Under the pieces are notes generated by a model that ran no database searches, was not told the origin of the DNA, and saw only the letters and a program-made list of their open reading frames with translations. The translations under genes and the position numbers were made by a program. Of a stretch of DNA of 64,000 nt, positions 17,512-24,937 are shown in pieces; positions within the stretch are counted from its first letter, which is position 1, and each line of letters starts with the position of its first letter. The stretch is from Fischerella sp. CENA71 (lineage in GTDB: Bacteria > Cyanobacteriota > Cyanobacteriia > Cyanobacteriales > Nostocaceae). Location of the stretch: the NCBI GenBank assembly GCA_024239075.1, contig JANBVI010000008.1, positions 124,001-188,000 of the forward strand, read 5' to 3'.

Positions 17512-18699
17512 ATGAAAATACTAGTACTGAGTTGGGAATTTCCGCCCCGTATTGTTGGAGGAATTGCGCGTCATGTCTCAGAGTTGTATCCTGAACTCGT
17601 TAAGTTAGGACATGAAGTTCATCTGATCACACCTGAATTTGGTCATGCACCCATGTATGAATTAGTGGAAGGGGTGTGTGTGCATCGGATTCCTGTAGCT
17701 GGTGGAAACGATTTTTTCCACTGGGTAGTAAACATGAACCAAAGTATGGGTAGTCATGGCGGAAAATTGATTGCGGAGGAAGGCCCTTTTGATATCATCC
17801 ATGCTCATGATTGGTTAGTCGCAGATGCAGCGATCGCTCTCAAGCATACCTTTAAAGTTCCGTTGATTGCCACAATCCACGCTACTGAATACGGACGCTA
17901 TAATGGTATTTATACTGATACTCAACGTTATATAAGTAGTAAAGAAGAACTGTTAGCCTACAACGCTTGGCGGGTGATCGTCTGCACCGACTACATGCGT
18001 CGGGAAGTAGAACGAGCGTTACACAGTCCTTGGGATAAAGTTGATGTTATATATAACGGTATTCGTCCAGAAAAGAAACGTCACCACGAAGATTTTCACG
18101 CCTTAGACTTTCGTCGCCAATTTGCTGATGATGGCGAAAAAATTGTTTACTATGTTGGTCGCATGACCTATGAAAAGGGTGTATCCTTGCTGCTTGCTGC
18201 GGCTCCTAGAGTTTTGTGGGAAATGGGTGGTTATGTTAAGTTTGTGATTATCGGTGGTGGCAATACTGATCATCTTAAAAAACAAGCTTGGGATACAGGT
18301 ATTTGGGATAAATGTTATTTCACAGGCTTTATGTCTGATGAGTACTTAGACAAATTTCAAACTATCGCTGACTGTGCTGTTTTCCCTAGCCTTTACGAAC
18401 CCTTTGGAATCGTGGCGTTAGAAAGCTTTGCTTCTCATGTACCCGTAGTTGTATCTGACACTGGTGGTTTTCCAGAAGTAGTACAACATACAAAAACAGG
18501 TATTATCACGTATACTAATAATCCTGATTCTCTGGCGTGGGGAATTTTAGAGGTGCTAAAAAACCCCGGATATCGGCAATGGTTGACTGATAATGCTTAT
18601 GAAGATTTACAACGGCGCTTTAACTGGCCGAAATTAGGTAAGCAAACAGAACAGGTGTATAAGCGAGTGGTACATGAGCGATCGCTCATAGTTTGGTAG
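17512..18699 (+). CDS. Glycosyltransferase family 4 (glycogen-synthase-like)
   Basis: A 395-residue GT-B fold enzyme starting MKILVLSWEFPPRIVGGIAR; this ATG is preferred to a TTG three codons upstream. The N-domain has the GG(I/L)xRHV acceptor loop. The C-domain has KIVYYVGRMTYEKGVSLL and the E-x7-E nucleotide-sugar motif in LYEPFGIVALESF, followed by PVVVSDTGGFPEVV. It resembles glycogen/starch-synthase-like GT4 proteins of cyanobacteria that transfer glucose or related sugars from ADP- or UDP-sugar. Donor and acceptor cannot be read from sequence. It is monocistronic. Confidence 0.9.
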   Translation: MKILVLSWEFPPRIVGGIARHVSELYPELVKLGHEVHLITPEFGHAPMYELVEGVCVHRIPVAGGNDFFHWVVNMNQSMGSHGGKLIAEEGPFDIIHAHDWLVADAAIALKHTFKVPLIATIHATEYGRYNGIYTDTQRYISSKEELLAYNAWRVIVCTDYMRREVERALHSPWDKVDVIYNGIRPEKKRHHEDFHALDFRRQFADDGEKIVYYVGRMTYEKGVSLLLAAAPRVLWEMGGYVKFVIIGGGNTDHLKKQAWDTGIWDKCYFTGFMSDEYLDKFQTIADCAVFPSLYEPFGIVALESFASHVPVVVSDTGGFPEVVQHTKTGIITYTNNPDSLAWGILEVLKNPGYRQWLTDNAYEDLQRRFNWPKLGKQTEQVYKRVVHERSLIVW

Positions 18700-18874
18700 C
18701 AGTTAGAATGCAGAGGGACGCAGAGAAATATAATTCTTTGCGTCTTTAAATATATGCAAGTTTAGTAAGTCGATACAAATTCAAGATAACTGGCAAGGGT
18801 ATGTATATCTTTTACATGCTTTTCAAAAAAAATCTAAACATGGTATGGCAACATCACAACAAGATGTTGAACTC

Positions 18875-19762
18875 TCAATCTAAATAGACAACTTGTCTGA
18901 CTACTTCCAAAAACCTCTGCACCGTTGCAGATGTGTTGTCGCGTCGCCAAATCATCGCCAGCGCTACCTTAGGTGTCGGTTCTTGCATTGGTTTATAAAC
19001 TACCCCAGTTCTTTGCAAATGTTGCAGTGACTCCGGTACGATCGCCACACCCATCTCTGCTGCAACTAAACTCACAATAGTTTGCATCTGAATTGCTTCT
19101 TGGGCAACCATAGGACTAAAATTGGCTTGCTGGCAAAAACTAATAATTGAGTCGTACACTCCAGGAGCTAAAGGACGAGGAAATAAAATAAAGGGTTCAC
19201 CTTGGAGTGCAAACAGCGATACGCTCGATTGATTAGCTAGTGCATGGGTTTCTGGTAACGCTACCACTAAGGATTCGTAAAAAATAACTTCCCAACAAAA
19301 TATATCTTCTTCTATCGGTGGACGCAGAAATCCAACATCAATTCGGTTATCTCGCAGCCATTGTAATTGTTGATCTGTAGTCAATTCATGCAATTCGAGA
19401 TTGACATTGGGGATACTACTACGAGATGTCCGTAAGATATTTGGCAAGATATTATACGCCGCAGAACTCACAAAGCCAACTACAACCTGTCCCCCTAAAC
19501 CACGACTGGTTTGTCTTCCCAATTGTACCGCTTGTTCTAGCTGCTTGAGAATTTGTTGAACTTCACCTAAAAACACCTCTCCAGCTGCGGTTAACTGCAC
19601 AGTTCTTTTGGTGCGGTGAAATAATTGAAAACCCAACTCTACCTCTAACTGACGAATTTGTTGACTTAGAGGAGGTTGAGCGATGTGTAAGCGTTCCGCC
19701 GCCCGTCCAAAATGCAATTCCTCAGCCAATGTCACAAAGTATCGTAGGTGTCGTAGTTCCAT
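18875..19762 (-). CDS. LysR-family transcriptional regulator
   Basis: A 295-residue LTTR. The N-terminal helix-turn-helix reads MELRHLRYFVTLAEELHFGR with PPLSQQIRQLEVELG, ideal for the CatM/BenM-like branch. The effector-binding domain follows a linker helix (QQILKQLEQAVQLGRQT) and has two Rossmann-like lobes (VGFVSSAAYNILP, IDVGFLRPPIEED, EMGVAIVPESLQHLQ). The inducer is unknown. LTTRs usually regulate a divergent neighbour; here the adjacent gene (coaE) points the same way, so no target is obvious. Confidence 0.9.
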   Translation of the reverse strand: MELRHLRYFVTLAEELHFGRAAERLHIAQPPLSQQIRQLEVELGFQLFHRTKRTVQLTAAGEVFLGEVQQILKQLEQAVQLGRQTSRGLGGQVVVGFVSSAAYNILPNILRTSRSSIPNVNLELHELTTDQQLQWLRDNRIDVGFLRPPIEEDIFCWEVIFYESLVVALPETHALANQSSVSLFALQGEPFILFPRPLAPGVYDSIISFCQQANFSPMVAQEAIQMQTIVSLVAAEMGVAIVPESLQHLQRTGVVYKPMQEPTPKVALAMIWRRDNTSATVQRFLEVVRQVVYLD

Positions 19763-19772
19763 TGTGGAGACA

Positions 19773-19801
19773 AGTTATCAGTTATCAGTTATCAGTTATC
19801 A
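19773..19801. repeat. Short tandem heptamer repeat (CAGTTAT)
   Basis: Four copies of the heptamer CAGTTAT, with the outer copies slightly altered. The tract overlaps the last codons of coaE. Confidence 0.85.
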
Positions 19802-20411
19802 AATTAAACTGTTCACTGATTCCTGTCCCAATGGCTTGATCAACTTGTTTCAACAATGCTTCTAAAGTGGAGGAATTATCTAAGACTATATCAGCACGCG
19901 CGGCTTTTTCTGCAATTGGCATTTGACTGTGAATTCTCGCTTGTGCTTGCTCGAATGTGAGATTGTTTCTTTGCATTAATCTTGCTAATTGCTGTTGTTG
20001 GGAACAACACACCACCCAAGTTTCTGTGACTAAATCAGTCATTCCGGCTTCAAATAATAAAGGCACAACTAATACTAGTATTTTTGCGGTAGATGCTTGA
20101 ATCTCGGCTAAAAAGCGATCGCGTACGTAAGGATGAATCAAATTCTCTACCCAAGAGCGTTCATCAGGATGATGAAAGATGATTTCACCTAATTTTTGAC
20201 GATTGAGATCACCATTTGGTAGTAAAATTTGATTACCGTAATGAATGGCGATCGCGTCGAGAATAGGTGAACCAACACAGACAGCTTGTCGAGCATAAAT
20301 ATCCGCATCCAAAATTGGCAAATCATAAGCATCTGCCAAGTAATTGGCAACTGTTGTTTTGCCTGTAGCAATACCACCTGTTAAGCCGATGATTTTTGGG
20401 TCATTGGTCAT
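19785..20411 (-). CDS. coaE: Dephospho-CoA kinase
   Basis: A 208-residue P-loop kinase: IIGLTGGIATGKTTVANYLA is the Walker A region, ILDADIYARQAV the CoA-binding acidic motif, and LVVPLLFEAGMTDLV the lid region. It phosphorylates the ribose 3'-OH of dephospho-CoA, the last step of CoA synthesis, in the cytoplasm. The last residues (FNLITDN) are encoded inside the CAGTTAT repeat, so its C-terminus has been shaped by the repeat. Upstream, 30 bases away and co-oriented, is hemD. Confidence 0.95.
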   Translation of the reverse strand: MTNDPKIIGLTGGIATGKTTVANYLADAYDLPILDADIYARQAVCVGSPILDAIAIHYGNQILLPNGDLNRQKLGEIIFHHPDERSWVENLIHPYVRDRFLAEIQASTAKILVLVVPLLFEAGMTDLVTETWVVCCSQQQQLARLMQRNNLTFEQAQARIHSQMPIAEKAARADIVLDNSSTLEALLKQVDQAIGTGISEQFNLITDN

Positions 20412-20441
20412 TTATCATTGGTTAATTTTAAATTCTCTGGA

Positions 20442-21308
20442 CTATTGACTATTGACTATTGCCCATTGAATTAGTGCTTGTGTTAAACCTTCTAGTGTAT
20501 ATTCTTGGGCTTCGACATCTACACGTCCGAATAGAGAACGACAAGTGTTTGAAGTCTGGGGACCAATAGAAGCAATACAAACTCCTTCTAGAGAATCTGC
20601 TACTACAGATAATTGGCTTTGTGATGAGTGACCAGAGAAGATTTTTTCTGCCAGTTGATAGAAAAATTGCACTGTTTTGGAACTGGCAAAAGTGATCACA
20701 TCAACTGTACCACTCTGTAAAGCTAGTTCTGCTGAGGGAGGAACACTATTCGGACAGCAAGATTGATAAGCCGGAACTTCGATCACTTCTGCACCTTTGG
20801 CGCTGAGTTCTCGAATCAAAATTTCCCGTCCGCCGCTTTCGACTCTGGGAAATAAAATTTTCTTACCTGTGAGGTCTTCGGGAAAGTGTTCGACTAAGGA
20901 GTCAGCCACAAAGTCTGGTGGGATGAAGTCAGGTTGTAAACAATGGTGTCTGAGAGTTTGAGCAGTTTTTTCACCGACTGCGGCAATTTTGACTTCTGCC
21001 AAGGCGCGAATGTCTTTACCCTGAGCCAGCAGTCGTTCGCAGAAGTAGCCTACACCGTTGCTAGAAGTGAGAATTAACCAGTCAAACTCAGATAACCGAG
21101 CGATCGCCTGATCTAAAGCTTCCCAACTAGAAGGGGGACCAATTTCTAAGGCAGGCATTTCCACAACATAAGCGCCTGCTGCTGTTAAGAGTTCTGCAAA
21201 TTGACTCGACTGCCCAACTGAACGTGTTACCAGAATCGTTTTACCGTTGAGAGGTAAATGGGAAGTTGTGGGAACGGCAATAGAGCCAGAGGAGGAGTTG
21301 CTTGCCAT
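20442..21308 (-). CDS. hemD: Uroporphyrinogen-III synthase
   Basis: A 288-residue HemD. Seen: LNGKTILVTRSVGQSSQF, LLTAAGAYVVEMPALEIGPP, FDWLILTSSNGVGYF, KIAAVGEKTAQTLRHH, and VIEVPAYQSCCP with TFASSKTVQFF in the second half. HemD sequences vary greatly but this two-lobe pattern is clear. It cyclises hydroxymethylbilane to uroporphyrinogen III, the branch point for heme, chlorophyll, siroheme and cobalamin. The gene is 54 bases downstream of cobA in the same direction, so the two are likely co-transcribed. Confidence 0.92.
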   Translation of the reverse strand: MASNSSSGSIAVPTTSHLPLNGKTILVTRSVGQSSQFAELLTAAGAYVVEMPALEIGPPSSWEALDQAIARLSEFDWLILTSSNGVGYFCERLLAQGKDIRALAEVKIAAVGEKTAQTLRHHCLQPDFIPPDFVADSLVEHFPEDLTGKKILFPRVESGGREILIRELSAKGAEVIEVPAYQSCCPNSVPPSAELALQSGTVDVITFASSKTVQFFYQLAEKIFSGHSSQSQLSVVADSLEGVCIASIGPQTSNTCRSLFGRVDVEAQEYTLEGLTQALIQWAIVNSQ

Positions 21309-21362
21309 AGTGTTTGGGAGTAGTGCATTCTGGGAATCGTCTAAGACTATATTCTCAGGTTG

Positions 21363-22079
21363 TTAGTTTCTGCGTAACCCCACCACTTCCCCAATTACAA
21401 TTACTGCTGGTGAGAGGAAAATTTCTGAGGTTTGCTCCACAATGGTTTCGAGTGTTCCTGTCCAAATTTGTTGTTTTTTAGTTCCTGCCCAGAGAATAAT
21501 TGCAATTGGTGTAGATGGCGATCGCCCTTGTTGTTGTAAGCGTGTAATAACTTGATTTAAGTTCTGTCCACCCATCAAAATTACTAATGTTTCTAGTCGT
21601 GATAGCGCCTCCCAATCTAAAGCATCAGGTTCATGAGCAGTAAATACAGCAAAGCAGCGACTCACAAGTGGATCTGTCAGAGGAATTCCTGCTAATAGAG
21701 GTGCTGCTAAAGCCGAAGATATTCCTGGTACAACTTCAAATTCACAACCTGCGGCTGTCAAAGTAGCCATTTCCGAATTAGAGCGACCAAAAATAAACGG
21801 ATCGCCACTTTTGAGGCGGACGACTTGTTTACCCTGCTGACAGTATTTGACGAGTAAGTTATTAATTTCTGCTTGGGGTGTGCTGGGTTTACCACCACGC
21901 TTGCCTACATCTAGCTTCAAACAATCGGCTGGTGCTAACTCTAATAACTCTCCATCAACAAGGGCATCGTAAACCAAAACTTGAGCGATCGCTAAAAGCT
22001 TATAAGCCTTAAGCGTTAAGTATTCCACATTTGGTAGTCCCGCACCCACGAGATAGACTTTACCCTGTTGATTTGTCAT
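21363..22079 (-). CDS. cobA: Uroporphyrinogen-III C-methyltransferase
   Basis: A 238-residue SUMT: VYLVGAGLPNVEYLTLKAY at the start, VLVYDALVD, KRGGKPSTPQAEIN, VVRLKSGDPFIFGRSNSE and EVVPGISSALAAP are all family signatures. It methylates uroporphyrinogen III at C2 and C7 with two SAM to give precorrin-2 for siroheme and cobalamin. It is a single-domain enzyme, not the CysG fusion. It feeds on the product of hemD next door. Its start lies opposite the hli gene; the HLR1-like site sits between the two. Confidence 0.95.
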   Translation of the reverse strand: MTNQQGKVYLVGAGLPNVEYLTLKAYKLLAIAQVLVYDALVDGELLELAPADCLKLDVGKRGGKPSTPQAEINNLLVKYCQQGKQVVRLKSGDPFIFGRSNSEMATLTAAGCEFEVVPGISSALAAPLLAGIPLTDPLVSRCFAVFTAHEPDALDWEALSRLETLVILMGGQNLNQVITRLQQQGRSPSTPIAIILWAGTKKQQIWTGTLETIVEQTSEIFLSPAVIVIGEVVGLRRN

Positions 22080-22155
22080 TCTTATACGGCATTCCCAACC
22101 TGTTCTGTACGGTTTACTGTACTTTGATTTCTAAGTCAATAGGTTGCAAATATTT

Positions 22156-22173
22156 GTTACATATTGTTATATT
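22156..22173 (+). promoter_or_regulatory. HLR1-like site (RpaB-binding candidate) upstream of hli
   Basis: The sequence GTTACATA-TT-GTTATATT matches the cyanobacterial HLR1 consensus of two GTTACA(A/T)(A/T) half-sites two bases apart, with one mismatch in the second half. It ends 32 bases before the hli ATG. HLR1 is bound by the response regulator RpaB and represses or activates high-light genes. Confidence 0.65.
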
Positions 22174-22205
22174 TATTTACAACAAGCAATCAAAAGAGAA
22201 ACATC

Positions 22206-22415
22206 ATGGTAAGAGGCTTTACAATCAACGAACGCGGTCAACTCAACAACTACGCTGTTGAACCAAAAGTTTATGTTGAACAAACTCCCCGCACTGGCTT
22301 TACCGAATATGCCGAAAAGCTGAATGGACGTTTAGCAATGATCGGTTTTGTCTCACTGATCGCTTTAGAAGCCTTCACTGGACACGGTGTGATCGGATGG
22401 TTGACTAGCCTGTAA
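22206..22415 (+). CDS. High-light-inducible chlorophyll-binding protein (Hlip)
   Basis: A 69-residue one-helix protein. The chlorophyll-binding signature E-x-x-N-G-R-x-A-M-x-G is seen in [20 protein letters not shown], the single transmembrane helix of the family. A polar N-terminal tail ([20 protein letters not shown]) is on the stromal side. Hlips bind chlorophyll and carotenoid in thylakoids and protect photosystem assembly under strong light. AGAGAAACATC precedes the ATG. The upstream HLR1-like site predicts light-stress control. The small membrane protein gene at 22471 follows closely in the same direction. Confidence 0.95.
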   Translation: MVRGFTINERGQLNNYAVEPKVYVEQTPRTGFTEYAEKLNGRLAMIGFVSLIALEAFTGHGVIGWLTSL

Positions 22416-22470
22416 TAGTTTTGGGAATTTGAAATTTTTAGATTTAGATGAGATTTAGGATTGTAAAACC

Positions 22471-22710
22471 ATGAAAACTGACTTTAACTACCCCAACACA
22501 GACTTACTTGGACCCGTTGTATTTAGACCAGATTTCAACAACTTTGAGAAAATCGATCTCAATCAAGCTTGGTCATTGTTCTTCACCGCAGGTCAAGAAG
22601 ACAAAGTATTAGGTCAACAAGTTGAATTAGGCAAGTTTTTCACTAACTTGTTAATTGCGATCGCATTTACCGGAAGTGTTTGGGCGATTTACTTCAATCA
22701 CATCGCATAA
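22471..22710 (+). CDS. Small single-helix membrane protein, conserved hypothetical
   Basis: A 79-residue protein (MKTDFNYPNTDLLGPVVFRP) with a soluble front half and one C-terminal transmembrane helix (FFTNLLIAIAFTGSVWAIYF). I do not recognise a named family. It lacks the ExxNGRxAMxG motif, so it is not an Hlip. The gene lies 55 bases downstream of hli in the same direction and ahead of a terminator, so the pair probably form one light-regulated unit. Confidence 0.65.
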   Translation: MKTDFNYPNTDLLGPVVFRPDFNNFEKIDLNQAWSLFFTAGQEDKVLGQQVELGKFFTNLLIAIAFTGSVWAIYFNHIA

Positions 22711-22743
22711 ATGAGGTCGTGTGTCACATCTAAGTCAAAATTG

Positions 22744-22777
22744 GAAGTCTTGGTTTCCACAACTAAGACTTCTTTTT
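22744..22777 (+). terminator. Rho-independent terminator after the hli pair
   Basis: The arm GAAGTCTT pairs with AAGACTTC over a 13-base loop and is followed by five T residues on the plus strand, 34 bases beyond the stop of the small membrane gene. Confidence 0.8.
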
Positions 22778-23030
22778 GCTTTTGATGTCAGAAGGCTATA
22801 TATCAATATTTATTATTAGAAAGATGAAGATTTCCAACTTTATAAAAATTATTAAATCTGTTAAGTATTGTTGTCTTAACGCTATATTTTCTCAATTAAT
22901 CAACTATTTTCTTTCGTTTCAGGATTTGGTTAAAATCACTCATTTTCGATATGCTAAAATTTTTGAATAAGCTGGCTGTTCATGTGGCTTTTTGAAATCT
23001 TGCGATTTCAGCTAGTTTTCACCCGAAAAA
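22778..23030. other. Intergenic region, no gene seen
   Basis: AT-rich sequence between the terminator and the TPR gene. A 64-codon open frame here has no ribosome binding site and a random-looking Ile/Lys-rich composition. Nothing else seen. Confidence 0.5.
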
Positions 23031-23501
23031 TTAAGCATTATTATCTACTGAAGAAATTTTCTGTAGTAACTGTTGAATTTTTTCGGCTTTATCGACCTGG
23101 CGCTGTTTTTGGAATAAAGCTTCGGCTTGTTGCAAAACAGTAACCGCTTCTTGGGGTTTTTGTTGTTGCATCAAAGCTTGAGCTAGGCGTAAATAAGCAT
23201 CGACTTTTTTGGGAGCGCGCTCAATTACATCTTGAAATTCAGTAATTGCGGCTTCGACCTTGCCTTGCTGCATCAGTGCATCACCTAACAATAAATGCAC
23301 AACATCGTTAGTAGAGTTAATCGCGATTACCTGACGAAAGGCTGCTTCTGCACCTGGAAAATCTTTTTGCTGGTAAAGTCTGATTCCTGTTTGGAAATGT
23401 TTATCGGTGATGATAGTTCTGATAGCTAAATAAATGAGAGTAGACAGACTGATTAAGACTATAAATATAGCTATGAAGTTAGTAGTTTGAAATAATTCCA
23501 T
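23031..23501 (-). CDS. Membrane-anchored TPR protein
   Basis: A 156-residue protein. Residues 7-29 form one transmembrane helix (FIAIFIVLISLSTLIYLAI). The rest is about three tetratricopeptide repeats (GIRLYQQKDFPGAEAAFRQV, LLGDALMQQGKVEAAITEF, AYLRLAQALMQQQKPQEAV) and a final Gln-rich helix. Such small anchored TPR proteins usually act as assembly or scaffold factors at cytoplasmic or thylakoid membranes. No partner is evident. Confidence 0.82.
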   Translation of the reverse strand: MELFQTTNFIAIFIVLISLSTLIYLAIRTIITDKHFQTGIRLYQQKDFPGAEAAFRQVIAINSTNDVVHLLLGDALMQQGKVEAAITEFQDVIERAPKKVDAYLRLAQALMQQQKPQEAVTVLQQAEALFQKQRQVDKAEKIQQLLQKISSVDNNA

Positions 23502-23553
23502 CTTTATTTTCCCTACTTATCCTAGTTTGGGTATATTGTCCTCGCAAACTAGT

Positions 23554-24831
23554 TTATACCGTGGGACTCATAATTGGAATTTTGATAATAAACTCAGTTC
23601 CTTTACCTGGTCGAGAATTAAATTCTAATTCACCATTGTGTTTGTCTACAACTATTTGATGGGCGATAGATAAGCCAAGTCCCGTCCCTTTGCCAACAGG
23701 TTTTGTAGTAAATAAAGGTTCAAACAACCGTTCTTGGACAGATTCTGGAATACCCATTCCATTGTCAGCAATCTTAATCACAACCCATTGCTCAGAATCT
23801 ACCTCTGTGAGAATTTGAATTTGAGGAATAGGATCGTTAATTTTGTCTTGGGCGATCGCTTCATCAAGAGCGTCAATTGCATTTGCCAGAATATTCATAA
23901 ATACTTGATTAATCTGCCCGACATAGCAGTTTACTTCTGGCAATGTACCATAAGTTTTGCTGACTTCAATGTAGGGACGATCGCCATTACCCTTGAGGCG
24001 ATGTTGCAAAATCATCAACGTACTATCAAGCCCTTCGTGTAAATCCGCAGGGATTTTGACATCACTATCCGAACGGCAGAAACTGCGGAGTGATGTAGAA
24101 ATTTTCTCAATGCGTTCAGATCCTACTTTGAGTGATTCTAAGATTTTGACCATATCTTCAAGAACGAATTCCAAATCCAACCTTTCAATAGCAGTGGTGA
24201 TTTTGTTTGTCGGGTTGGGATATTCTTGTTGATACAGTTGAATAATTTCACTCACTCCAGCGATGTATTCTTCTAAAGGCGGGAGATTGTTAGCAATAAA
24301 ACTGATGGGATTATTTATTTCGTGAGCAACACCAGCAATTAACTCTCCCAAAGTTGATAGTTTTTCTTGTTGCACCAATTGCACTTGAGCTGTTTGCAAA
24401 GCCGCAGTGCGATCGCTGACTTGTTGTTCTAAAGATTCGGTCAGTCGTTTGAGCTGCAAATGTACACGCACCCTAGCAATCACTTCTTCCTGGGCAAAAG
24501 GTTTGGGAATATAGTCGACAGCACCCAAAGAAAACCCCTTTGTTTTGCTTCCGACATCACTTAAAGCAGTAGTAAAAATAATCGGAATGTTTTGAGTCGC
24601 AGGATTGGCTTTGAGACGGCGACAGGTTTCAAATCCGTCAATACCAGGCATTTGTACATCCAGTAAAATTAACTCTGGTTGATGACGTTCGACTTGAGCG
24701 ATCGCACTTTCTCCATCGACTGCAACACGGAAACGAAATCCCTCACTCTTGAGTGCTTCACACAGAACACACAAATTTGTTGGATTATCATCCACAATCA
24801 AAATAAATCCAGTATTTAAAGTAGGTATCAT
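23554..24831 (-). CDS. Response regulator-histidine kinase fusion
   Basis: A 425-residue protein with an N-terminal receiver domain (ILIVDDNPTNLCVLCEAL, phospho-Asp in ELILLDVQMPGIDGF, Lys in DYIPKPFAQEE), a coiled-coil linker, a phospho-acceptor region LGELIAGVAHEINNPISFI and a HATPase domain (N box QVFMNILANAIDAL, G1 DNGMGIP, G2 GKGTGLGLSI). The kinase subtype with HEINNP is frequent in cyanobacteria. It has no output DNA-binding domain and no sensor other than the receiver, so it probably receives phosphate from another kinase. The neighbouring kinase at 24938, same strand and 106 bases upstream, is the obvious candidate partner. Confidence 0.93.
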   Translation of the reverse strand: MIPTLNTGFILIVDDNPTNLCVLCEALKSEGFRFRVAVDGESAIAQVERHQPELILLDVQMPGIDGFETCRRLKANPATQNIPIIFTTALSDVGSKTKGFSLGAVDYIPKPFAQEEVIARVRVHLQLKRLTESLEQQVSDRTAALQTAQVQLVQQEKLSTLGELIAGVAHEINNPISFIANNLPPLEEYIAGVSEIIQLYQQEYPNPTNKITTAIERLDLEFVLEDMVKILESLKVGSERIEKISTSLRSFCRSDSDVKIPADLHEGLDSTLMILQHRLKGNGDRPYIEVSKTYGTLPEVNCYVGQINQVFMNILANAIDALDEAIAQDKINDPIPQIQILTEVDSEQWVVIKIADNGMGIPESVQERLFEPLFTTKPVGKGTGLGLSIAHQIVVDKHNGELEFNSRPGKGTEFIIKIPIMSPTV

Positions 24832-24937
24832 GGATGGAATAATAAAATTTACCTATAATTTGACTTGAAATAGGGAACTTTTAATAGTAAAGAGGTTTTT
24901 CATCCGTTGTTGGTGTCCACACCTCAGTCAGAGCTAG

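Noticed and set aside
22776-22970. Plus-strand 64-codon frame after the hli pair
   Set aside because: Follows a terminator, is Ile/Lys-rich by base composition only, and has no ribosome binding site.
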